Part shown: positions 13,661-24,300 of the stretch, piece after piece
How positions within the stretch are numbered: position 1 is the stretch's first letter
Layout: each line of letters starts with the position of its first letter
From: Gyrodactylus bullatarudis
Lineage: Eukaryota > Platyhelminthes > Monogenea > Gyrodactylidea > Gyrodactylidae
NCBI GenBank assembly: GCA_012064415.1
Contig: SSNU01000311.1
Span: forward strand, 345,991-409,990
Direction of reading: 5' to 3'
DNA length: 64,000 bases
Position numbers and translations under genes: made by a program
The notes under the pieces: generated by a model
The model's database searches: none
What the model was told of the DNA's origin: nothing
What the model saw: the letters and a program-made list of their open reading frames with translations, nothing else

Positions 13661-15052
13661 ATGAAACAGAGTAAAATCAATTACGATTCTTTGGAGACTC
13701 CAACGAGGCTGGGTTCATGTATTGTTCGAACAACCGGAAATAAAAGAATAAGCAAGCCAAGATTTCGAGGATCTCATCAGAATGGGCGTCTTCTCAGCGT
13801 CCTGGAGAATGATTGGAAAAGTGAATTCAAGAATCCCTTCCAAATTTCCACGAAGTTGAGCACAAAGTATTATAATCGAAATATAGATCTCAATCATTCC
13901 CCAAATTATTACACCCATGGCAGAAAGTGTTTATCCCTGACTAGTCATGATGATGATATGGGCTTCTCCATAAGGGAGCACTCGATAAATCCAGACAAAT
14001 CTGAAAACGAAGGTAACGATATTTCAATATTGGACTCTGATATGAGGACAATAAAACTCAATCGGGATAGAACCGAGTCTTCCTTCTTGTCAACTTTGAA
14101 TGATATCAGAAAGTTCAAAATCAACAATAGTGAAACGAAGCACTCTTCAATCAAGAAAGAATTTCAATACCGCGTCGACGATCAAGAATGTCCGATCAAT
14201 TTCACTGTTTCCCAATCTATGCAGGCCCTCCACGATAGCTTCAAAGAGCAGAAGGCTAGAAATTTATTAGAATTCGTAGAAAAACGATTGCCCAGTGGCA
14301 AGTTCATTATAACTGGCTATTTTGAAATATTCTTTTCGAATGTCGAAGTTAGCCGAGATGAAGCTGATAATTATTTCTCTGAAGACTCAAGCAAGTATAT
14401 GCAAAAGTTGTTGGAGAAATTGAGAAAGATTAAAGACTCGTCTTCTACTGTTGCTATTGAATTTGGCAAGGTAATGAGCGCAGCTGTTTTTAACCATGCC
14501 ATTCGTAAGAATTTGATAAAAACAGCTCATGAATGGTTTGAGATAATTTTATCTGCCCTGTTTGAAAAGAGCCAAGAGGTTCGATACAATGCATGTTACC
14601 TTTTGGCCTACTTTTTCTCACAAGTCCCACTCGTCAGAGCTCTTAACAATAACCTAGTCATGGATATTGGCTATGATACTATTCAAGCTCTTTATACATC
14701 TTTAGAAAAGACACAAAAGATAATACCAGAATTTTACCTGTTAACTATAGGATTTATCATTGAAGGATATCCGTCGTATACAATTCTGAATGCCATCTTT
14801 AAATTCGGTATACTCCGTATGAAAGATGAGTATATTTCATTATTCTCACCAATTTTTATTGAAGGAGCAGCCAGATTCTGGTCGGATCAAGCCTTACTCT
14901 GGCAACCATCGCTATTGTTTCATTTTCTCCAGCAATTACAGATAGAAGGATTTAATTCTGTTAATAGAAACGTTAATCTCAAGTACACAATACAAATATT
15001 AGCCATAAAGCTGAACACAAGGCCTGATTTGATCACATATTTTCCAATGTAA
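13661..15052 (+). CDS. Hypothetical protein, 463 aa, helical C-terminal half
   Basis: One uninterrupted frame of 463 codons, the longest single exon in the window, with an AATAAA at 15083 shortly after the stop. I do not recognise the family. Residues 1-170 are basic and polar and look disordered. From about residue 180 to the end the protein is mainly alpha-helical, with alternating hydrophobic helices (HEWFEIILSALFEKSQEVRY, NACYLLAYFFSQVPLVRAL), suggesting a HEAT/armadillo or MIF4G-like solenoid. No catalytic motif, signal peptide or membrane segment is evident. It lies 491 bp downstream of the anosmin gene on the same strand, with a poly(A) signal between them. The ATG is the first of the frame; an upstream intron in the 5' UTR cannot be excluded. 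That it is a real gene is well supported; its function is unknown. Confidence 0.85.
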   Translation: MKQSKINYDSLETPTRLGSCIVRTTGNKRISKPRFRGSHQNGRLLSVLENDWKSEFKNPFQISTKLSTKYYNRNIDLNHSPNYYTHGRKCLSLTSHDDDMGFSIREHSINPDKSENEGNDISILDSDMRTIKLNRDRTESSFLSTLNDIRKFKINNSETKHSSIKKEFQYRVDDQECPINFTVSQSMQALHDSFKEQKARNLLEFVEKRLPSGKFIITGYFEIFFSNVEVSRDEADNYFSEDSSKYMQKLLEKLRKIKDSSSTVAIEFGKVMSAAVFNHAIRKNLIKTAHEWFEIILSALFEKSQEVRYNACYLLAYFFSQVPLVRALNNNLVMDIGYDTIQALYTSLEKTQKIIPEFYLLTIGFIIEGYPSYTILNAIFKFGILRMKDEYISLFSPIFIEGAARFWSDQALLWQPSLLFHFLQQLQIEGFNSVNRNVNLKYTIQILAIKLNTRPDLITYFPM

Positions 15053-16909
15053 CTTGTACTTACTCGATAGTATTCATTATAAAATAAAATTATTTTATCA
15101 TTTTATGTAATTCAAAACTAAGTCAAAATTTCCATGAATGCATCATTAATGTTTATCAATGATATTTCGACCAATGAAAACATTGAAAAATCATGACAGT
15201 ATTGATTCACAGCAGTGATATGATTGGATGTTAAGAGACTCTTCAATCTTATTGGTTGATAAAAAAGCATGCAGTATATGATTCAAAACTTGATTCTTGA
15301 TGAACCGTTTCACTGAACTGAATGTAAAGCATTCCATGTGCGCCAAGATCTAAATTAGATCATCTAATGCTCGTGACCCTGATGACCATTGATATTTTAT
15401 AAGAATCTTTATTTAAGAAAAGGAAGGGAGAGAGTCTTATAATAATATTCATGCTATAAAATTATTTCGTAGTGTTATGTTTCTCTTGCGTGAGTTTCTT
15501 TTGAATTTTCCATGTATTATAAATTTTTTAAATTAAAAATAGGAAAAGGTATTGCAAGTTCCAATTTAATTTTTGACTTAACCAATAATGCGCTTTTAAA
15601 ATCAGATTACATCCTAGCCTTGGGTTCCTAGGTATTCATTTACATTACTCTAAGAGTTATACTTTCTTAAATCAATTTAATAAATTTTTTAAATCATCTT
15701 AGAACCATATTTCAATTAAACAATTAATGATAGTGTAGTACACTAGAGTTGGATGAAATTTTTTTGCAATAAATTACTATTCTCATAGAGTTTACAACTA
15801 CACGTAGGTGAGGATTTTGGGGGAAAAAAATTTTTCCCGCATCGCTTAATTTTTCTATAATCTCCTTTAGGGATGTTAGAACAATGAATAAAACCCTGAT
15901 GCTCCTCTTCGTTATAACAATGATAATAAGTTATCATTGATATTTTTTGGTATTACTGTATTTTTGATATTAAAAAGTTAGAAAAACAAACAAATCAGGT
16001 GTCAATTTGAAATATTTACATTTCTTAAATATTAACTTTATGATGGCAATTCGCCATTGGCTAAGCATTTTCGACACATGTTTCAATACGGTCATCCCAA
16101 TAACCAGTTTAAGATTTATTTTTTAAGCATAACTTCTAAATAAAATTATTTCAAACATCATTATTTTGTTGTATGTTTTTAAATATAAATTATCAATTTC
16201 TGAAAGAAATCTCCATCTCAATGTCCTTTTAGTGTTTGGAGAATCGGGTGATTTCTACAATTATGAGGCTAATAATTTCTCTTCAAATTTTGATTAACTA
16301 GTGGAAAAGCTATTGAAATAATGATTTTCAGCACCAAATGTATCAAATGTAATGCTTAGAATTCAAATTTCTCTCGGATTAGTTGTTACGAAAGTGAGGT
16401 TAAAAATTTCACTCCACCCAAGTCACTTGAGTGTTCATCCTTGAAAAACTATATTTCTGGACATAATCACGGTAATGAAGAGTTTTTATTTGAGTAGGTT
16501 ATTCCGAGATTATTATCAGCCTAATATTATCAATAATAATTTATCAAAATTATTATAATTATTGATTACTTCATTCTAATCTCAATCGTAATTTTACAAA
16601 GTCTGAAATTGGTTCAATTTCAATTTAATTTTTACTTTAAAAAATAAGTTCAACACATTCTTACTTCCTAGTACTCATGTATTTAAAAAAATTACTTCAG
16701 ATAAACTTCTAATTCTTACTCATATTATAGTAGTAGTTGTAAATGTAGCTTGGCTATTAAATTGCTAAATTTTAATCATAAATTTGTGAAGAATTTTCTG
16801 GTAAAGTATAATACATTCTTTGCCCCTAATTAGAACAGATGAAATACTGCAGTTTCCGAGGAGTAAATTTTTCAAAATAAAAATAGTTTATTTATAAATC
16901 TAGTTATAA
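15053..16909. other. Intergenic, nothing recognised
   Basis: Apart from the poly(A) signal at 15083-15088, I see only AT-rich, low-complexity sequence between the hypothetical gene and the 3' end of RAD9. The small minus-strand frame at 15743-15937 has no supporting features. Confidence 0.6.
16887..16892 (-). terminator. Poly(A) signal of RAD9
   Basis: TTTATT on the plus strand (AATAAA on the minus strand), 17 nt after the RAD9 stop codon. Confidence 0.55.
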
Positions 16910-18568
16910 TTAATCTTCAGGGTCGGAATCTGGTACGAGGATTTCATTGGTATCTAACTCATTAGTGTTGGCGTAGATTGGACTTGGACAATAGAAGGAA
17001 CATGATTCATCTTGATTTACTTCAACTGATTTGTCAATATTCTCCTTCTGCATGATATGATCGAAAAGACATGATTTTGCTCTTTTAACTGGATTCTGTT
17101 TAGCTTCAACATTGCCTTCGTTTAAAATTGTACATGATTGCGTGAAAACTGAATTATTTGGAAAGTCGTAAATTGGACTCTCGCCAATAACTGAAACAGA
17201 TTGGGGTGTTGGTTCATTGGTCTGTTCGAAAAAATTTAACTCCAACTGCATGTTGGCATGTGTTTAAAATAAAATAAATTTATAACATTTTGAATAAACA
17301 ATATTGATTAAGCATTAGACAGGTTATAGCACTGAATTTTACCTCATTATGTAATATATTTAAATTCAAGTTGGACAATGAAGAAACAGATTCACCAAGA
17401 ACACGAGCACACACGAGGGGAAAATAACTATTCCTAAATTTTTTTTGCATATTATTTAAATAAAATGTGTTCAAGTATTAATTAGATGCATCAAATAAAT
17501 GGAGAACTAGAATAGAAAACTTACATTAGGACTATTATTAGAAATAGGAGGAGTCTTTTCTCGGGTACGTTTGAGTGATCTATAAATGACCGAAATAATT
17601 AGGAATTAAACCTACTTTGATTTTGGCTTATCAAGATCAACTTGCATTGTTGGCAACGAACTGCCACTAGAAGAGGGTTGGCCCGATAGAGATGTTGCCA
17701 AAACCAATTCTAATGAGTATAGTTTATTGTCTGTACAAGAAAATATAACGGGAAAACCAGATTCTTGCGTATCAATGTTGATTTCTTTGGATAAATAATC
17801 AATTAGAGGAAGAATAGTTTTCAACTCTTTCAATGTGAAATTATATTCACTATTTGGGTGGTCAACTTGGTAGCGGGAAAACTCATCATTCTCTAAAATT
17901 ACTTGAGTTTCTATAGCTTTTGAGTCCTGGCCAAAATCGACTGCATTTTTGATTAAACAGTTTTCTTGGTTAATCTGCATAACTATCTCATCTGAATCAC
18001 TTCGGAAAACGGTCATAACTTCAGATAAAATTCTTTGAAAAATGATGAAATAAATTATGGTTATGTTACTTTGTAGGTACTGTCAAATGGTTTTTAGTAG
18101 CTTTCTTGTCATAAACGGCAGCAACTTTCTTTCGGCAGTCCGTAATTGGCATGCGGAAGGATCTATATAATTCTGTTAAAGTCAAAAATAAATAGAACAA
18201 ACCATGAGCGCATTGGAATTTTACAAATAGATAAGTTGAATCTGGTGACAGTTTTATTGAACAACTTATCACATTTTTCTCAATAAAAGATGTGCATGAA
18301 AATACTTTCATGACAGCTTTACTGGATATTTTAAAGTTCTTCGACACATTGGGTTTTTTATATGCATTAAAAAAATCTTGATCGTATGTAATATCAACAA
18401 AGCCTGATTTAATAGGGTTAACAATTCGTACACTCAACTATTAAGACAATTAAAAGTGATAATTACTTTATCTTCCCAAAGAAAAAAGATAACCTCACCA
18501 ACTTTGGCCAAAGTCAGGAGGGATTTCGCAAATATCCTGAGTTCTGAATTTAAAAGTTCTAAACCCAT
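16910..18568 (-). CDS. RAD9: RAD9 checkpoint clamp subunit (9-1-1 complex)
   Basis: Minus-strand exons 18568-18467, 18437-18203, 18172-18070, 18032-17616, 17579-17525 and 17245-16910 join in phase to a 415-residue protein, close to vertebrate RAD9A in length. RAD9 forms the PCNA-like 9-1-1 ring with RAD1 and HUS1, which is loaded at DNA damage and helps activate ATR. The N-terminus matches the family over its first 34 residues in length and pattern, followed by LSVRIVNPIKSGF. The second PCNA fold has LTVPTKILSEVMTVFRSDSD. The C-terminal tail is disordered and acidic, with KRAKSCLFDHI resembling the conserved RAD9 tail motif and with SPIYD and SDPED ends, likely phosphorylated. KRTREKTPP may be a nuclear localisation signal. 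Introns are 29, 30, 37, 36 and 279 nt. The 30-nt one (18202-18173) is in frame and stop-free; removing it restores the family's exact Cys-to-DC spacing. The gene is head-to-head with DLST. Confidence 0.88.
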
Positions 18569-18653
18569 TTTTCATATAATCTACGTGGTAAAAAAACAAA
18601 CAAGGTCATTGGAATCTTCAAGTTTTTTGTTTAAACTAGTTATCACTTACAAA
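18569..18653. promoter_or_regulatory. Bidirectional promoter region, RAD9/DLST
   Basis: Only 85 bp separate the divergent start codons of RAD9 (18568, minus) and DLST (18654, plus), so both 5' UTRs and core promoters must lie here or overlap the opposite gene. No TATA box or other element stands out. Inferred from spacing only. Confidence 0.55.
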
Positions 18654-20019
18654 ATGCTCAAACTTCTCAAACCATCTTCTAGACTTGTTCGGTCTCTATC
18701 TACTCTCAATAGTAGTAATTTGTAAGTTAAATGCTAGATGAAACAATAATAAATATTTATCATCTGTTATACCAATAGAATTTCCCCAACTCTTGTACCA
18801 AAGAGACATTTTCGAATCAATGGAGTATTATTTGAAGAAAAAACTTTCGAAGTTCCTCCCTTCGCCGAGTCTATCTCAGAAGGTGACATAGTTTGGTCTA
18901 AGGCTATTGGAGACTACGTTCAAATCGATGAATTAATTGGAGAAATTGAAACTGATAAAACAACAGTTCCTATTCCGGCTCATGTTGCTGGTAAAATAAC
19001 ATCCTTCTTAGTCGATGATGGATCTAAAGTCTCTCCTGGAATGCAAATCTACAAGATTGATACAGACGCTTCAGCCCCTGCTGGGTCAACATCTAGTCCT
19101 CCTCCTCCAGTTAAAGAGAAGGTTCCTGAAATCAAGAAAGAATCTTCCGCACCAATCAAGGCTTCAACTTCATCACCTGCTGCTCCTTCTGTTCCTGTTA
19201 TAGAGATGGAAGCTTTTAAGCCGCCTACTAATTCTGGTCGTACTGAACAAAGAGTTAAAATGAATCGAATGAGACTTAAAATTGCTCAACGTCTCAAGGA
19301 TTCTCAAAATACTTGTGCTATGCTCACTACTTTCAATGAAGTTGATATGTCCAATCTTATTGAAATGCGTAAGACATATATGGACAAATTCATGAAAAAA
19401 CATGGAATTAAAATAGGATTTATGAGTGCATTCACTAAAGCTGCTTCATATGCACTCATGGACCAGCCTGTAATTAATGCTGTAATAGACGGTGATTCTA
19501 TTGTCTATAGAGATTATGTTGATATAAACATTGCCGTTGCCACTCCTAAAGGTTTAGTGGTCCCAGTTCTACGCGATGTTCAGCATATGAACTATGTGGA
19601 TATTGAAAAAGAAATTAATCGTCTCGGAGCTAAGGCTAAATCGGGTCAGTTGTCTGTCGAAGATATGGAAAGTGGTACTTTTACGATTAGCAATGGTAAG
19701 TTTATTAGATATTTGCAATCTTTTAATCTTTGTTTTAATTATTTCTTCATGATATTGATTTTTCATGAATATTTTAGGTGGAGTTTTTGGATCGCTATTT
19801 GGTACTCCGATTATAAATCCACCACAATCTGCAATCCTTGGTATGCATGCAACATTTGACAGACCAGTTGTACATAATGGACAAATTGCAATTCGGCCAA
19901 TGATGTACTTGGCTCTAACTTATGACCATCGCTTAGTTGACGGCCGTGAAGCTGTTACTTTCTTGAAGAAAATCAAGGAATTCGTCGAAGACCCTAGAAT
20001 ATTTTTCATGAACCTATAA
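18654..20019 (+). CDS. DLST: Dihydrolipoyl succinyltransferase, E2 of 2-oxoglutarate dehydrogenase
   Basis: Exons 18654-18721, 18779-19695 and 19778-20019 (introns 57 and 82 nt) give 408 residues. This mitochondrial enzyme moves the succinyl group from the lipoyl arm to CoA in the TCA cycle. Residues 1-40 are basic and hydroxyl-rich, lacking acids ([17 protein letters not shown]), a matrix-targeting presequence. A lipoyl domain follows, with [15 protein letters not shown] and the lipoylated lysine in EIETDKTTV. Next come a Pro/Ser/Ala-rich linker and the catalytic domain ([40 protein letters not shown]) ending with the active site [14 protein letters not shown]. As in animal DLST there is no separate E3-binding domain between linker and catalytic domain, which separates it from DBT and DLAT. 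Poly(A) signal at 20210-20215. Divergent from RAD9, convergent with FAM8A1. Confidence 0.96.
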
Positions 20020-20209
20020 ATTATAGCTTACTTGAACTAGTTAAATTATCCGATTTTATTATAGAATCCTATTTCGCTTAATCTCTTGTGAATCTCCCAA
20101 ACATAGACAATAACTGAACTCAACATTATCATCTACTCTTTCCACATATCATGCATCATCTCTAGATTCATCATCAACCATCTCTATCCCGTATATAATT
20201 CAAGATATA

Positions 20210-20227
20210 AATAAAAAGGATTTTATT
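20210..20227. terminator. Facing poly(A) signals of DLST (+) and FAM8A1 (-)
   Basis: AATAAA at 20210-20215 serves DLST. TTTATT at 20222-20227 is AATAAA for the minus-strand FAM8A1 transcript. They are 6 bp apart, so the two convergent mRNAs probably overlap at their 3' ends. Confidence 0.5.
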
Positions 20228-20310
20228 GAAAAAATTATATTTTTCATCTTGAAATAAAAATTCAGATTGTAGAATTATGTTAAATAGCTAGGTATGGATC
20301 TCAAGCATAC

Positions 20311-21240
20311 TTAGTTATGGTCGCGAAGAATCTGGACTACAACTGTACCCGCAGCCAGATCATATGGTGCCCTGTGATCTTGCCAAAATATAATCGAAAT
20401 AAGATAGAAAATCGTTGCAGTATTGATATCTTTTAAGAGATAACGAATAGAACTCCTCAGAACACCAGGATTTTGACCTGGATATATTTCTACGCAGTTC
20501 AATTCTGGCTGGGCAATAACCATTTCACAAGAGACAACTCTAAGATTCATCATATACTTTCCAATAGTAGCTCCACCAGGTCTAGTTCTATCAATCAAAT
20601 TTGTGCTCAACAGTAGAGATTCGACAATGCATCTAAAAGCTCTACTGATAATCTCAGTAAAAACTAATAGGTTAACATTGATCATATCATTGAATCCAAT
20701 CAGAATTCCAAAAATTTTTGTATACATTTGATCTTGAAATAGATCACTGTGGTCTTCAGAAATATTTCTGAAAATTTCACTCATTTTCAAAAGAGCATTA
20801 AAAGGAAATAAGGAAATAAAATTAGAATTTATCCTGAAGCCATTAGCAAAATACAATTAATTACTTTGGTATGGGAATCTTCATCAAAAATATGAATATT
20901 AGCAATTTAAAGCAGAGCATAACAACTGTGTCAATGATTTCAGCAAACATTCTTTTACTGAGATTAGGTATAATGAACCGATTTCCTAAAAATATAAAAA
21001 TGATGAATTACTGCTATTTTGTCTATTGGGAAAGGATGCAGATACTGGTTCATTTTGAATAGAGTTATAAAGGTTAATCTGTTTCTCGAATTCTGTTTTA
21101 GAAAGATAATCAGCTGCAATCTGACGGTAATAGGATTCTATACTCGACACATAACTATCATATGATTGTTTAAGGATTGTATTTTGTTGAGAAACCCATT
21201 CAGATAGCTTTGTATTAATCTTATTAGATGCAAGAGACAT
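20311..21240 (-). CDS. FAM8A1: FAM8A1-like RDD-domain membrane protein
   Basis: Exons 21240-21012, 20985-20865 and 20833-20311 (introns of only 26 and 31 nt) give 290 residues, shorter than the vertebrate protein because the N-terminal extension is smaller. FAM8A1 is an ER membrane cofactor of the HRD1 ubiquitin ligase in ER-associated degradation. The N-terminal 70 residues are polar and helical (KLSEWVSQQNTILKQSYDSY), as in the family. RFIIPNLSKRMFAEIIDTVV leads into the first membrane segment; further hydrophobic segments lie in NVNLLVFTEIISRAF and TATIFYLISIIFW. The RDD signature RPGGATIGKYMMNLRVVSC and the end RAPYDLAAGTVVVQ match FAM8A1 rather than bacterial RDD proteins. Head-to-head with GSK3. 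Confidence 0.88.
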
Positions 21241-21396
21241 GAAAAATGTTTTTCAAAAAATCTCCAAACTCGTTTAAAATTTTCACATAATAATACAAAA
21301 GTAAGTAATTGTTGGAATTTGTTTGGTTGTAATTCATTTTCAACCGAGTACTCTGGGGTGTTTTGCTGCCTTAGCGATTCAGATAACAATTATTAA
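21241..21396. promoter_or_regulatory. Bidirectional promoter region, FAM8A1/GSK3
   Basis: 156 bp between the divergent start codons at 21240 (minus) and 21397 (plus). A minus-strand frame crossing it (21389-21138) is in another frame from FAM8A1 and is not coding. Promoter role inferred from spacing. Confidence 0.5.
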
Positions 21397-24300
21397 ATGG
21401 CCGCGTGTAAATTTCACTATAATCTCTTAAATTTAACGAATAATTTTAATTTCTATTTAGCTAATGAAAATACTATCACTACAGACGCATATCTTGGACA
21501 AGGAGATGAAAAAATTCAAATTGTTTTTACAGAAATGAATGTCACGGGAAACGGTTCGTTTGGAACTGTGTATAAAGCAAAGCTTGTCTCTCCAGTATCG
21601 GAAACAATTGCGATCAAAAAAGTTATGATCGACACCAGATACAAAAACAGAGAATTACAAACAATGAAGTTATTAAATCATCAAAATATTGTCAAATTAA
21701 AATATCATTTCAATACTGTAGATCATAGAGTGAGGATTTTTATTTCTATAAATAATATCATATTGATTAATTTCTAAATTTTTTTGCAGAACATAAAATA
21801 CTTGAACCTTGTTTTGGAATTTATACCAGACACTGTCTCACATATATCTAGAAGTTATTCCGATAAAAAAACTACGATGCCATTATTCCTCATTAAACTG
21901 TACATGTACCAGTTATTCAGAAGTCTTGCTTACATTCACAATAAGGGAATTTGTCATCGTGATATTAAACCTCAGAATCTTCTGGTTAACAAGGAAACCG
22001 GAGTTCTCAAACTGTGTGACTTTGGAAGGTAAATTGCAAAATTTATTTCTAATTTGTAATATTTTCTTTCAAGTGCGAAAATTCTCAAGGCAGGCGAAGC
22101 AAACGTTTCTTATATTTGTTCTCGATTTTTCCGTGCCCCAGAATTGATATTTGGTGCTGTGGAATATACCTGTCAGATTGGTAAGCATTTTAAATTATCA
22201 ATCAATAGATCAAAGCTTATCGAAGCTTAACTTTTTGGACATGTTTAATGCTTATAGTCTTGAGTTGATTGATTTTTGAAGAATAATTTATTATGATCAA
22301 ATACTTTTTTGATTCTACAGAATCCTTTCATACATGTCATTTTATTGATTAAACATTTATTAAGAAACCTTTTTAAAATCTATGCATTTAACCAAAAAAT
22401 ATTTTTTTGTTTTTCATTATCTTTATGCCTCAGTTTACATTACGTCACCTTTAATATGATACCATTTATTTGCATATTATCTATGTCCAGTTAGAGAAAA
22501 TTTTCTATCAGGTTTAAATTCTAAACTCGACACTTTTTCATTCAACCTTGACTATATGAATCATCCGCTGTAAAAACTCAGTTTATTTCTATTTCATGAA
22601 ATCTCCTTTTCGTCTCACATAGTTGTAATATTGTAAATAAATGTTTGAATCATTTATATAACTAAAATTTTGAGAATAATTTACAACAATCTTGAGCGAG
22701 ACAGAAAATGCTTCGTTGTAATTATTCGGTATTTTTAAATATCATCTCTCATTACACTTTAAAAGGGTACATATATACAGGAAAGAATTTTTTCCATTAA
22801 AAATATCATGTTTTGAAAATTATACTTAACAACAGGAAAAACTAATGTATACGATGGACATTTTTCTTTTGTGGTTTATCTCCCATCAACCATTACTTTT
22901 TTCAATTATCTCTCTAATTGGCATATTCAATTTCTTTAATTATTTCCACTTTTTTTAAATACCAATCTTGGTATTGCGACTCAATCAAGTTCTTCTTCAT
23001 ACTTTTATATCTAAATTAATTCACTTTTTTTCATCGAACGAAGATTATTTGATAATAAAAAAAATTTCCACCAATTTTACAATTAAAAAAACAGTATTTT
23101 CTTTAGCTAATAATAACTTTATTATTCGAAAAGAAAATTTATCTTGATGATATTTCCTCTACGCGTGTGTGTGTCTGTGTTATGTCTCACATTTTGTCAA
23201 GAAATCAATTTTATTATTCTCCTCAATTCGTCTTGTTTCCCTTGTATGCCCTTGAGGCGACTCCTTTGAGCAGAAATTCCAAAAACAAGAAAGTCTTCTT
23301 GGCAAAATTCAAATAAAACTATCTACCGCTTAGAGACAATTAATTTTTATTCCCTGTTAACCCATTATTTTTCATTTATCATCCGTTCATGTTTTTTGGG
23401 GTATAAATTGATATTTGTTGAGACCTTTTCAACATCATTATTATCTTCATTATAAAAGTATCTAGAATGTAATAACTTGCTACGTAATAATGAACCAATT
23501 TGTTTCAGCGCACAGTTTAAAAGAGGGCTCATTATAAGAGAATCCTACATTTCTAAACTTACAGTGATTTTAAATAAAAAATTACCAGAAACTTTTGTAT
23601 AGGTTGAGACTACAAAAGATCCCTATAATGAACAAATTAACAATATTCTTTGATTTAAGAATTAAACTTGACAACATGCTTGAATATATGATCCAACCTT
23701 GATCGATTATTATCCATACTTTGATTTTAATTTCATATTCCTAAGATTTATATGCATACAGAGGTAGAAGAGTAATCATCAAAGTGTCATTTTCATGTAT
23801 CGACATTTTTGCCGAATATTTTTCAATCAAATTTCTTAATTTTGTCAGTTGGCAACTTTACAATGCTTTACTCCCTCTACCAACCATCAATGTTATTGCA
23901 GTGTCTGGAAAAATTTAACATAAATTACAAACATTTACTTCATACATCAGTTCTTACAACAGTTTAATTTTCTATTTTTATTTCTTAAGTCTATCTATCC
24001 ATTTAGTTTGGATGATGAATTTTTAATTTATATTTCCAAATTTTGAAAATATTTATTGGCGTCTTTCAATCATCCAACGTTTTTGAAAAGGATTTCCTTT
24101 ATATGGCTATTATTATTATAAATGTAGAATATATAATTATGTGTATTTTTACAATATAGAACTATCCCAATAAACCTGTTTATTACTAGAGAATCGGTGC
24201 AATCTTGAAAATTTACTTTAGTGTAATTAAATTTTCGGTAACATCTCAATTGAAGATTTGTTCTTTTTCTTCTCTAGAACAATCAAAAGACATTCCCTCT

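Noticed and set aside
17280..17474. Minus-strand frame as an extra RAD9 exon (VCARVLGESVSSLSNLN)
   Set aside because: The segment has a good donor, but its only open frame needs a phase-2 upstream exon, while the preceding exon (17579-17525) ends in phase 0. Skipping it gives an in-frame join to 17245.
18456..18652. Upstream in-frame extension of DLST
   Set aside because: The open frame continues upstream, but it overlaps RAD9 exon 1; the ATG at 18654 gives a proper mitochondrial presequence.
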